Source of the DNA: Streptomyces griseofuscus
GTDB taxonomy: Bacteria; Actinomycetota; Actinomycetes; Streptomycetales; Streptomycetaceae
Direction: 5' to 3'
Assembly: GCF_014673495.1 (NCBI RefSeq)
Contig: NZ_CP051006.1
Location: 5,704,001-5,768,000, forward strand
DNA: 64,000 nt
In this document: positions 43,456 to 50,923 of the stretch, in pieces
Layout of the letters: every line of letters begins with the position of its first letter
Numbering within the stretch: the stretch's first letter is position 1
Notes under the pieces: generated by a model
What the model was told of the DNA's origin: nothing
Seen by the model: only the letters and a program-made list of their open reading frames with translations
Database searches by the model: none
Translations under genes and position numbers: made by a program

Positions 43456-44445
43456 ATGCGCAAGGCGTACGTCGTCGTGGTGAGCCTGCTGCTGGCCGTA
43501 CTGCCGGTGGTGCCCGCACGGGCCGCCGACAACGGCAGCTGGTCCGTGTACCCGGTCGCCGCCCAGGCCGCGGCCCGGCCCTACTTCTACCTCTCCGCCG
43601 ACCCCGGCCAGAGACTCACCGACAAGGTCGCCGTCCAGAACAGGACCGCCGAGCCGCTCACCTTCCGGCTGTACGCGGCCGACGCCTACAACACGCCCCG
43701 GGACGGCGGCTTCGCCGTGCGCACGGCGGACGAGACGATGCGCGGGGTGGGCGCGTGGGCGCGGCTCGCCAGAAGCCGGATCACGGTGCCGGGGCATCGG
43801 ACGGTGACCGTGCCGTTCACGCTGCGGGTGCCGACGGGCGCCGAACCCGGCGACCATCCCGGAGCGATCGTCGCGCTGGACGAGCGGACCGAGCCGGGTG
43901 GCGGGAAGCTGGCGCTGGGGATCCGGCGGGCGGTCGGCGCGCGGGTGTATCTGCGGGTGAGCGGTCCGACGCTGCCCGCGCTTGCGGTGTCCCGGCTGAG
44001 CGTCGGCCGCCACCGGCCGCTGCTCTTCGGCACGGGTACGGCGACCGTGTCGTACACCCTGCGCAACACGGGCAATGTCACGCTGCGGCCGAGCGCGCAG
44101 CTGACGGCGCGCGGACTGTTCGGCCGTACCCTGCTGGAGCGGCGGGCGGCCCGGGTGCCCGCCGAGCTGCTGCCCGGGCAGTCGGTACGGCTCACCGAGA
44201 CCTGGCGCGGCACACCGGTGCTCGACCGGGCGGCGATCACGGTGAGCGCGCGGGCGCGGGGGGCGTCGGCGTCGGCGGGGGCGTCGTTCTACGCGGTGCC
44301 GTGGCCCCCGCTGGTGGTGCTGGTGCTCGTGGTGGTGGCGGTGGTGATCGTGTGGCGGATGCGGTCACGTTCCGGTGAAGGGGCGGTGACGCGGCGTGAG
44401 CATCGCTTCGCGGTGCGGCGGGGGCTCCGGGATCAGGGACAATGA
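43456..44445 (+). CDS. DUF916-like WxL-interacting membrane protein
   Basis: Product of 329 residues: signal peptide (about 1-24, AYVVVVSLLLAVLPVVPARA), the peptidoglycan-binding DUF916 module (about 25-140, FYLSADPGQRLTDKVAVQN, HRTVTVPFTLRVPTGAEPGDH), a second DUF3324-like beta module (about 145-275, VSYTLRNTGNVTLRPSAQL) and one C-terminal membrane helix (about 283-305) with a basic tail. This is the layout of WxLIP proteins of Firmicutes surface complexes. ATG 43456 gives a normal signal peptide with GGGGGT upstream; ATG 43390 overlaps the previous stop as ATGA and would add 22 residues. Confidence 0.85.
   Translation: MRKAYVVVVSLLLAVLPVVPARAADNGSWSVYPVAAQAAARPYFYLSADPGQRLTDKVAVQNRTAEPLTFRLYAADAYNTPRDGGFAVRTADETMRGVGAWARLARSRITVPGHRTVTVPFTLRVPTGAEPGDHPGAIVALDERTEPGGGKLALGIRRAVGARVYLRVSGPTLPALAVSRLSVGRHRPLLFGTGTATVSYTLRNTGNVTLRPSAQLTARGLFGRTLLERRAARVPAELLPGQSVRLTETWRGTPVLDRAAITVSARARGASASAGASFYAVPWPPLVVLVLVVVAVVIVWRMRSRSGEGAVTRREHRFAVRRGLRDQGQ
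44438..44443 (+). promoter_or_regulatory. -10 element of leaderless era transcript
   Basis: GACAAT ends 7 bases before the ATG at 44451 and overlaps the end of the preceding gene. Confidence 0.5.
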
Positions 44446-44450
44446 ACGGC

Positions 44451-45404
44451 ATGAGCGTTCGCACCCAGTCATCCGAGCAGCCGGCGGAAACCGTCCACCG
44501 CGCCGGCTTCGCCTGCTTCGTGGGCCGCCCCAACGCGGGCAAGTCCACCCTCACGAACGCTCTGGTCGGGCAGAAGGTGGCGATCACCTCGAACCGGCCG
44601 CAGACCACGCGGCACACCGTGCGGGGCATCGTGCACCGCCCGGACGCCCAGCTGATCCTGGTCGACACCCCCGGGCTGCACAAGCCGCGCACGCTGCTGG
44701 GCGAGCGGCTGAACGACGTCGTGCGCACCACGTGGGCCGAGGTCGACGTGATCGGGTTCTGCCTGCCGGCCGACCAGAAGCTCGGCCCCGGTGACCGGTT
44801 CATCGCGAAGGAACTGGCCGGGATCAAGAAGACACCCAAGGTCGCCGTCGTCACCAAGACCGACCTCGTGGACTCCAAGACCCTCGCCGAGCAGCTGATC
44901 GCCATCGATCAGCTCGCCAAGGAGCTGGGCTTCGAGTGGGCGGAGATCGTGCCGGTGTCCGCGGTCGGCGACCAGCAGGTGGAGCTGCTGGCCGACCTGC
45001 TGGTGCCGCTGCTGCCCGAGGGGCCCGCGCTCTACCCCGAGGGCGACCTCACGGACGAGCCCGAGCAGGTGATGGTCGCCGAGCTGATCCGCGAGGCGGC
45101 GCTGGAGGGCGTGCGCGACGAGCTGCCGCACTCCATCGCGGTGGTCGTCGAGGAGATGCTGCCGCGCGAGGACCGGCCGGCGGAGCGTCCGCTGCTCGAC
45201 ATCCACGCGAACGTCTACATCGAGCGCCCCAGCCAGAAGGGGATCATCATCGGCCCCAAGGGCAAGCGCCTCAAGGAAGTCGGCATCAAGTCCCGCAAGC
45301 AGATCGAGGCCCTGCTGGGCACGCCGGTCTTCCTCGACCTCCATGTCAAGGTCGCCAAGGACTGGCAGCGCGACCCGAAGCAGCTCCGCAAGCTCGGCTT
45401 CTGA
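44451..45404 (+). CDS. era: GTPase Era
   Basis: Ribosome-assembly GTPase of 317 residues that binds the 3' end of 16S rRNA. GTPase domain with GRPNAGKST (G1), DTPGLHKPRT (G3) and TKTD (G4); C-terminal KH domain with KGIIIGPKGKRLKEVG. The ATG at 44451 (MSVRTQ) is chosen because GACAAT ends 7 bases upstream, predicting a leaderless mRNA; the ATG at 44442 lies inside the -10. It converges with the MFS gene, separated by 8 bases. Confidence 0.96.
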   Translation: MSVRTQSSEQPAETVHRAGFACFVGRPNAGKSTLTNALVGQKVAITSNRPQTTRHTVRGIVHRPDAQLILVDTPGLHKPRTLLGERLNDVVRTTWAEVDVIGFCLPADQKLGPGDRFIAKELAGIKKTPKVAVVTKTDLVDSKTLAEQLIAIDQLAKELGFEWAEIVPVSAVGDQQVELLADLLVPLLPEGPALYPEGDLTDEPEQVMVAELIREAALEGVRDELPHSIAVVVEEMLPREDRPAERPLLDIHANVYIERPSQKGIIIGPKGKRLKEVGIKSRKQIEALLGTPVFLDLHVKVAKDWQRDPKQLRKLGF

Positions 45405-45412
45405 CCCTCCCT

Positions 45413-46666
45413 TCAGTCGACCGCCCTGATCCGCCCCACCAGCACCGCCCCCGCCAGCCCGATCGCCGCCGACACCAGATACAGCACCCGGTATCCGCCC
45501 AGATACGTCACCAGGGGGGCCGCCAGAGCCGGGGCGGCCGCCTGGGGGAGGGCGTTGGCGATGTTGATGAGGCCCAGGTCCTTGCCGCGGCCCGCGGCGT
45601 GCGGGAGGACGTCGGTCATCAGGGCGAAGTCGACGGAGGTGAAGACGCCGAAGCCGATGCCCAGGACGGCGGCCGCGGTCACCGCGCCCGGCCAGGTCCC
45701 CCAGCCGGCCAGCGCCGCCGTCGCCACCGCCATCAGCACGCCCGACCAGACGACGAACGGCTTGCGGCGGCCCGTGCGGTCGGACCAGACGCCGCCGATC
45801 ACCACCGTAGCCAGCAGCGTCACGCCGTTCACCGCGGTCAGGATCAGGACGCCCCGGCCGGGGTCGGGGTAGTGGACCCGGTCGCGGAGGTAGTAGAGCA
45901 GGTAGAGCAGCACCAGCGAGTTGCTGAGGTTGATCAGGAAGCGGGTCAGCCAGGCCCAGCCCAGGTCGGGATACCGGCGCGGGCTCAGCCAGAAGCCCGC
46001 CAGGAAGCCCCGCCAGGACCACGGGGGCCGGTCCTGGGGCGGGAGGGGGAGGTCGCGGAAGAGCAGGACGTACGGGAGGACGCCCGCCGCCGTGCACACC
46101 GCGCAGGCCACGTACCCCGCGCCGATACCGCCCGCCGCCGTCGCCAGCCCCGTGCCCACGACCACGCCCAGGATCTGCGCCGCGCCCAACCAGCCGCCCA
46201 CCACGCCCCGTTGGCGCCTGGGCACCCGGTCAGGGACCGCCGCCGTCACCGCCGCGAACGCCGCGTTCAGGGTGAACTGGACAAGGCACCAGCCCAGCGC
46301 CATCGACCACGGCCCGCCCGCGCCCGCGAGCAGCAGCAGGGACAGCGCCCCGCCCGCCGCCCCGGCCACGATCCACGGCGTCCGGCGGCCCGCCCGGGCG
46401 GTCGTACGGTCGGACAGCGCGCCGAAGAACGGGTTCGCGAGCAGGGACACCACCGCGCCCGTGCCGGTCACCCAGGCCAGCAGGGTCTCCTTGGACATCC
46501 CGGTACCGGGCGCGAGGTCCTTCGACTGGAAGGCCAGCAGGATCTGGAGCGGGCCGAACCAGCCCACCCAGATCGCCCCGTTGGCCAGCGAGAGGGCCGC
46601 CGTCCAGCCCCGCCCCACCGCCTCGACCGGCTCGGCGAGCGCGGCCGACGGGCGGCCGGTGGTCAT
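45413..46666 (-). CDS. MFS transporter, probable sugar (glycoside) importer
   Basis: Twelve-helix transporter of 417 residues, similar to the glycoside-pentoside-hexuronide/sucrose-type MFS group: NGAIWVGWFGPLQILLAFQ in helix 1, GALSDRTTARAGRRTPWIV (motif A) and a second copy GGVWSDRTGRRKPFVVW at the middle. The ATG overlaps the stop of the GH1 gene (ATGA), so uptake and hydrolysis are one operon: the transporter probably brings in a beta-glucoside that the cytoplasmic glucosidase splits. Confidence 0.88.
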   Translation of the reverse strand: MTTGRPSAALAEPVEAVGRGWTAALSLANGAIWVGWFGPLQILLAFQSKDLAPGTGMSKETLLAWVTGTGAVVSLLANPFFGALSDRTTARAGRRTPWIVAGAAGGALSLLLLAGAGGPWSMALGWCLVQFTLNAAFAAVTAAVPDRVPRRQRGVVGGWLGAAQILGVVVGTGLATAAGGIGAGYVACAVCTAAGVLPYVLLFRDLPLPPQDRPPWSWRGFLAGFWLSPRRYPDLGWAWLTRFLINLSNSLVLLYLLYYLRDRVHYPDPGRGVLILTAVNGVTLLATVVIGGVWSDRTGRRKPFVVWSGVLMAVATAALAGWGTWPGAVTAAAVLGIGFGVFTSVDFALMTDVLPHAAGRGKDLGLINIANALPQAAAPALAAPLVTYLGGYRVLYLVSAAIGLAGAVLVGRIRAVD

Positions 46667-47979
46667 CTCTGCGCCCGCAGCACTTCCCGGAACCAGTGGT
46701 ACGACGCCTTCGGCACCCGTTCCAGCGTCTCGTAGTCCACGTGCACCAGGCCGAAGCGCCGTGCGTAGCCCTCGGCCCACTCGAAGTTGTCCATGAGGGA
46801 CCACACGAAGTAGCCGCGCACATCCACCCCGGCCGTCAACGCGTCGTGCAGGGCGCGCAGATGAGCGTCCAGGTAGGCGATGCGTTCCTGGTCGTCGAGG
46901 CCCTCGTACGAGCAGCCGTTCTCGGTGATGACGATCGGCGGGAGCCGGTCGCCGTACCGCTCCCGGAACCCGCACAGCAGCTCGGTCAGCCCCTCCGGGA
47001 CCACCGGCCAGCCGAAGTCGGTCCGGGGCCGGTCCGCTATCTCCCGCACCGAGAAGGGGAGTTCGGCGGGTATGGGCACGCCGCCGAACTCCGTCTCCGT
47101 GCCGAGCGGAGCGCCCACCAGTGTCGGGGCGTAGTAGTTGACGCCGTACCAGTCGAGGGGTTCCGCGATCGCCTTCAGGTCCGCCGAGAGGTCGGCCGCG
47201 GGCATCAACTCGCCGAGGCCCGCCGGGTACTCGCCGAGCAGGATCGGGTCCGCGAACAGACGGTTGAGCAGGGTGTCGTAGAAGTCCGCCGCCTCCGTGT
47301 CCGCCGGGTCGGCCGAGGCCGGCCATGTCGGGCCGTGGGAGTTGGCGATGCCGATGTCGGCCGCGCCGGCCGCGCGCAGCGCCCGGACCGCGAGACCGTG
47401 GGCGAGCAGCTGGTGATGGGCCACCGGGAGCGCGTCGAACAGCAGCCGCCGGCCGGGGGCGTGGACGCCGAGGGCGTGACCGAGCAGGGTGTGCTCGGCG
47501 GGCTCGTTGAGAGTGATCCACTTGCTGACCCGGTCGGTCAGGCGTTCGGCGACCACGGACACATGGTCGGCGAACCGGGAGGCCGTGTCCCGCTCCAGCC
47601 AGTCGAGGGACGCGGGCAGATCCCAGTGGAAGAGGGTGGGGACCGGCCGGACCCCCGCCGCGCACAGCTCGTCCACCAGCCGGTCGTAGAAGTCCAGGCC
47701 GCCCGGGGAGCTGACACGGGGCCAGGAGACGGAGAAGCGGTAGGCGTCCACACCGAGACCGGCCAGGAGCGCCACGTCCTCGGGGTAGCGGTGGTAGTGG
47801 TCGCAGGCCACCGCCGCCGTCGAACCGTCCTTCACCCGGCCCGGCCCGGCGGTGAACACGTCCCACACCGAGAGCCCGCGCTCGTCCACCGCCCCCTCGA
47901 TCTGATGGGCGGAGGTCGACACGCCCCACAGGAAGCCGGCCGGGAACCGAGGGAGCGGATTGCCTGCGTCAGTCGCCAT
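46663..47979 (-). CDS. Beta-glucosidase, glycoside hydrolase family 1
   Basis: Retaining TIM-barrel hydrolase of 438 residues without signal peptide, so cytoplasmic. N-terminal FPAGFLWGVSTSAHQIEG, acid/base glutamate in TLNEPAEH and nucleophile glutamate in IVITENGCSYEG; SLMDNFEWAEGYARRFGLVH is the aglycone-side signature. Acts on beta-1,4/1,3-glucosides such as cellobiose; exact substrate unknown. The ATG at 47979 (MATDAGNPL) is chosen; a TTG 28 codons upstream is in frame. First gene of the GH1-MFS operon. Confidence 0.93.
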   Translation of the reverse strand: MATDAGNPLPRFPAGFLWGVSTSAHQIEGAVDERGLSVWDVFTAGPGRVKDGSTAAVACDHYHRYPEDVALLAGLGVDAYRFSVSWPRVSSPGGLDFYDRLVDELCAAGVRPVPTLFHWDLPASLDWLERDTASRFADHVSVVAERLTDRVSKWITLNEPAEHTLLGHALGVHAPGRRLLFDALPVAHHQLLAHGLAVRALRAAGAADIGIANSHGPTWPASADPADTEAADFYDTLLNRLFADPILLGEYPAGLGELMPAADLSADLKAIAEPLDWYGVNYYAPTLVGAPLGTETEFGGVPIPAELPFSVREIADRPRTDFGWPVVPEGLTELLCGFRERYGDRLPPIVITENGCSYEGLDDQERIAYLDAHLRALHDALTAGVDVRGYFVWSLMDNFEWAEGYARRFGLVHVDYETLERVPKASYHWFREVLRAQR

Positions 47980-48009
47980 GGCCGGATCATCCGTACCGCC
48001 GGTAACGAA

Positions 48010-48043
48010 GTCAACGCCCGTGCGCGGGTCAACGCCTGTGCGC
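48010..48043. repeat. Two 16-bp direct repeats upstream of the GH1 gene
   Basis: GTCAACGCCCGTGCGC (48010-48025) and GTCAACGCCTGTGCGC (48028-48043) differ at one base and are 18 bases apart. They lie 31-64 bases upstream of the GH1 start, at promoter distance. Confidence 0.6.
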
Positions 48044-48045
48044 AC

Positions 48046-48060
48046 AACGGTTCCAGCGTT
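48046..48060. promoter_or_regulatory. LacI-type operator candidate in the GH1/secreted gene intergenic region
   Basis: AACGGTTCCAGCGTT has five of seven symmetric pairs and an AACG/CGTT outer frame. LacI-family repressors such as CebR control beta-glucoside operons in Streptomyces, but the known CebR site differs. Confidence 0.35.
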
Positions 48061-48128
48061 CACCGGATGTGGGCCGCATGGCCCAATCGACTGGCCTTCG
48101 GGGCCCGATAGTTCCGAAACTGAACCGC

Positions 48129-49145
48129 ATGACAGTCCATCAGCTGATCGCCAGGCCGCGTACCCGGCTGCTCACCGTGCTCGCGGCATGTCTGTTCGTC
48201 CTGCTGGGCGGCGTGCCCGGCGCGCTCGCCGACACCCGCCGCGACCCGGCGTCCACCGACTGCATCTCCACTCCGGCCGAGTACAAGGCCGCCTGGGACG
48301 CCCGCCAGGTGCGCTGTGTGTCCCCGTCCCTGTTCGGCACCACCCACACCCGGGGCGACACCACCCTCTACCCGAGCGGCTTCTGGTACGCGTGGGCGGG
48401 CTCGAACACCAATCTGGAGCGGTACCTCCAGCTGCGCAGCCGGTACGGCGACCAGCCCCCGAAGACCGGCATCGGCGTCCTGTCCTTCGTCGGCTACCCG
48501 GGGCTCGACAGCTGGGACACCCCGACCGATCTCGCCGTCTACACCCTGCCGGCCGGGACCCGCGCCCAGGTCCCGGCGTTCGAGACCTGGTTCCGGCTGC
48601 TGGACGAGAAGTTCGGCCACACGGACGCCTACCCGCTCGCCGCCCAGCGCGACCTCGTGCTCGCCTACTCACGCCTCGGCCAGGGCGAGGACGTCGTCGG
48701 CGCCTTCCAGGACGTGACCGGGTGCAAGCGCGCCCGGCTGCTCAAGGGGGCGGCGCCCTCCGCGGCGATCGGGTGCAGCCGCGACTTCCTGGACGCGCTG
48801 GCCGCCGCGGGACCCTCCCCGTACGACGGCGCGTCCTCGCTGGCCTGCTTCGCCAACTTCCAGTCCGGCTACACCGGACCGCGCGACGCCGCCGCCCTGC
48901 GCGGGGTGCTGTACCAGTGCCAGGACGCCGGGTTCCTCAACACCGGCGTGGGCCTCGGCTACAACACGTACGCCAACCCGTTCGTGTGCAGGTCCGCCGC
49001 CGCCCAGACCGTACGACAGCGGTACACCGGCCGGGAGTTCGTGCTGCCGAACGCGTCCTTCGGGGAGCTGCCGAGCCATGTCGACATCCCGCTGGACCTC
49101 GGCAGCCCGAACCAGCGCGGCTTCCTCCAGAAGGGCTACTGCTGA
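48129..49145 (+). CDS. Secreted cysteine-containing protein of unknown function
   Basis: Product of 338 residues with a clear Sec signal (about 1-35, LLTVLAACLFVLLGGVPGALA, cleaved near ALA-DT). The mature protein has paired cysteines (TDCIST, VRCVSP, TGCKRA, IGCSRD, LACFANF, YQCQDAG, FVCRS, KGYC at the very end) and recurring aromatic blocks (SGFWYAWAG, FVGYPGLDSW, GLGYNTYANP). I do not recognise the family; the compact all-disulfide style suggests a secreted enzyme or binding protein. The ATG at 48129 is preferred to 48069. Divergent from the GH1 gene. Confidence 0.8.
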   Translation: MTVHQLIARPRTRLLTVLAACLFVLLGGVPGALADTRRDPASTDCISTPAEYKAAWDARQVRCVSPSLFGTTHTRGDTTLYPSGFWYAWAGSNTNLERYLQLRSRYGDQPPKTGIGVLSFVGYPGLDSWDTPTDLAVYTLPAGTRAQVPAFETWFRLLDEKFGHTDAYPLAAQRDLVLAYSRLGQGEDVVGAFQDVTGCKRARLLKGAAPSAAIGCSRDFLDALAAAGPSPYDGASSLACFANFQSGYTGPRDAAALRGVLYQCQDAGFLNTGVGLGYNTYANPFVCRSAAAQTVRQRYTGREFVLPNASFGELPSHVDIPLDLGSPNQRGFLQKGYC

Positions 49146-49159
49146 GGCGAGGGCCGCGG

Positions 49160-49426
49160 CTAAGCGCCTTCCTTGAGTACCAGGGAGACCAACTCCCGCT
49201 GGTCCTCGGTCAGTCGGGGGTCGGCCGCGTACACCGTGCGGCCGTCCACCGAGATCTCGTAGCTGAAGCCGTCCGGTACACCGGCCGGCGGGGTGGCCAG
49301 GCCGGACGCGAGGACGCGTCCGGCCAGTGCCTGCCACTCCTCGGCGTCGGGCCGGGTCGAGGTGTCCACCTCGGCCCGGCGCTCGATGCCCGCGAAACCG
49401 CCCGTGCGCCTCACCTGAATCCGCAT
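49160..49426 (-). CDS. Emfourin-like M4 protease inhibitor
   Basis: Product of 88 residues without signal peptide: MRIQVRRTGGFAGIERRAEV at the N-terminus, then DGFSYEISVDGR and DPRLTEDQRELVSLVLKEG, matching the emfourin (protealysin inhibitor) pattern. Emfourin binds tightly in the active site of protealysin in Serratia and is coded in the same operon. Here it follows the M4 protease gene after 52 bases on the same strand, so it is the likely cognate intracellular inhibitor. Confidence 0.85.
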   Translation of the reverse strand: MRIQVRRTGGFAGIERRAEVDTSTRPDAEEWQALAGRVLASGLATPPAGVPDGFSYEISVDGRTVYAADPRLTEDQRELVSLVLKEGA

Positions 49427-49478
49427 GGGTCCAGTGTCGCAGCGCGGGCGGTCCCGTGGGTGGACTACCGGACGCGTA

Positions 49479-50549
49479 CTACCGCGTATGCACCCCGACC
49501 TGTTCCCACGCCTTCTGTACGGCCTCCAGTTCGTCGGCGCCGAACCGCTCGCGGGCCGCCTTCGCGGTGAGCGTGGCGAAGTCGGCGAACTGCGCGTCCG
49601 ACTTGAGATCGCCGCCGGTCAGCGCGTCGTACCAGACCTGTCCCGCCTTCTCCCAGGCATGGCCGCCGAGGGCCTTGGCGGCGAGGTAGAAGGCGTGGTT
49701 GGGGATGCCGGAGTTGATGTGCACCCCGCCGTTGTCGCGACCGGTATGCACATAGTGCTCCATGGTCGCGGGCTGCGGGTCCTTGCCGAGGTTCGGGTCG
49801 TCGTACGCCGTGCCCGGCGCCTTCATCGAGCGCAGCGCGGTGCCGTGCACGCCCGGGGCGAGGAGTCCCGCGCCGATCAGCCAGTCGGCCTCGGCGGCGG
49901 TCTGGCCCAGCGCGTACTGCTTGATCAGCGAGCCGAAGACATCGGAGACCGATTCGTTCAGCGCACCGGACTGGCCGAAGTACTCCAGGTTGGCGGTGTG
50001 CTGGGTGACGCCGTGGGTCAGCTCGTGGCCGATGACGTCGACCGGGATGGTGAAGTCGAGGAAGACCTTTCCGTCGCCGTCGCCGAACACCATCTGCTCG
50101 CCGTTCCAGAAGGCGTTGTCATAGCCCTCCCCGAAGTGCACGGTGGCGTCGAGCGGGAGTCCGCTGCCGTCGATGGAGTGGCGGCCGTAGACCTTCAGAT
50201 ACAGGTCGAAGGTGGCGCCGAGGCCGGCGTAGGCGCGGTTGACGGAGGCGTCCGAGCCCGCCTTCGAGCCCTCCTCGCGGACCTTGTCGCCGGGCAGGTC
50301 CTGGGAGTGGTGGGTGTCGTAGATGGTGCGGTGCGGCTGGTCGGCGGCGGCGCCCTCGGGCGCGGCGGCGGCACGCGCGCCGATGACCGTGGTGAGCCGG
50401 CGCCGGGTGCGCTGGTAGGCGTCGTGTTCCAGGGAGCGGCGGGCGGGAGCCGACACATCGGGGTCCCCGGCCCGGGAGAGCTGGTCGAGGACGTGCGGCG
50501 GCACGATGGTGCAGAAGACGGGCTCGAGGGCCCCGTTCCTCGTCGTCAT
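49479..50549 (-). CDS. Protealysin-like M4 metallopeptidase
   Basis: Thermolysin-family zinc peptidase of 356 residues. Active-site motifs: HELTHGVTQH (HExxH), ALNESVSDVFG (third ligand glutamate) and GIPNHAFYLAA (stabilising histidine region). The short N-terminal propeptide has FCTIVPPHVLDQL, the protealysin-type motif, and there is no signal peptide, so the enzyme is made as a cytoplasmic zymogen or exported by another route. The emfourin gene directly downstream fits an intracellular protease-inhibitor pair. ATG 50549 is used; 50561 would add four residues. Length and domains are complete. Confidence 0.92.
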   Translation of the reverse strand: MTTRNGALEPVFCTIVPPHVLDQLSRAGDPDVSAPARRSLEHDAYQRTRRRLTTVIGARAAAAPEGAAADQPHRTIYDTHHSQDLPGDKVREEGSKAGSDASVNRAYAGLGATFDLYLKVYGRHSIDGSGLPLDATVHFGEGYDNAFWNGEQMVFGDGDGKVFLDFTIPVDVIGHELTHGVTQHTANLEYFGQSGALNESVSDVFGSLIKQYALGQTAAEADWLIGAGLLAPGVHGTALRSMKAPGTAYDDPNLGKDPQPATMEHYVHTGRDNGGVHINSGIPNHAFYLAAKALGGHAWEKAGQVWYDALTGGDLKSDAQFADFATLTAKAARERFGADELEAVQKAWEQVGVHTR

Positions 50550-50677
50550 GTCATCGACCATCGCACTGAGTGATGCCAAAGTCACTACTCGCAACCATGA
50601 TTGGTGAAATACCGGGACAGGGGGCGCGACGGAGCGTGACACTGTGCTACGGCGATGCGCCCCCTGTGGGTCGGCTG

Positions 50678-50708
50678 TGCGGCACCCCTGTGGTCTGCCG
50701 CACTTTTT
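50678..50708 (+). terminator. Terminator-like hairpin upstream of the leuA leader
   Basis: TGCGGCA (50678-50684) and TGCCGCA (50696-50702) are followed by CTTTTT. A larger stem CAGGGGGCGC/GCGCCCCCTG (50618-50627, 50657-50666) precedes it. No plus-strand gene is known just upstream, so it may end an unannotated small RNA. Confidence 0.45.
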
Positions 50709-50771
50709 GCCCCTATTTGTCATACCGGTCCCGCATACTGGACCGCGTCCCCACATCCTGAACCGCTCGGC

Positions 50772-50777
50772 TAGGCT
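50772..50777 (+). promoter_or_regulatory. Candidate -10 for the leuA leader transcript
   Basis: TAGGCT ends 10 bases before the leader peptide ATG at 50788. A TTGTCA at 50717-50722 is too far away to be its -35. Confidence 0.35.
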
Positions 50778-50787
50778 GCGCTGCATC

Positions 50788-50835
50788 ATGCGTTTCGTGC
50801 TGCTTCTTCTTAGCTGCCGCGGCGAGGGTCTGTAG
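50788..50835 (+). CDS. leuL: leuA attenuator leader peptide
   Basis: A 15-codon frame encodes MRFVLLLLSCRGEGL. Four consecutive leucine codons (CTG CTT CTT CTT) include three CTT codons, rare in this GC-rich genome, and a fifth leucine is last. A ribosome starved for leucyl-tRNA would stall here. Between its stop and leuA, GGCCGAC (about 50839) can pair with GTCGGCC (about 50876) and with alternatives, the requirement for attenuation. A leucine-type leader before leuA is known in Streptomyces. Confidence 0.85.
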   Translation: MRFVLLLLSCRGEGL

Positions 50836-50923
50836 TCGAGGCCGACTCCCTCCCCGCGGAGCTTGGCGTTGCGTCGTCGGCCGTCCACTCGGACATCCGG
50901 ACCCCCTTGAGGAGCCACGCACC

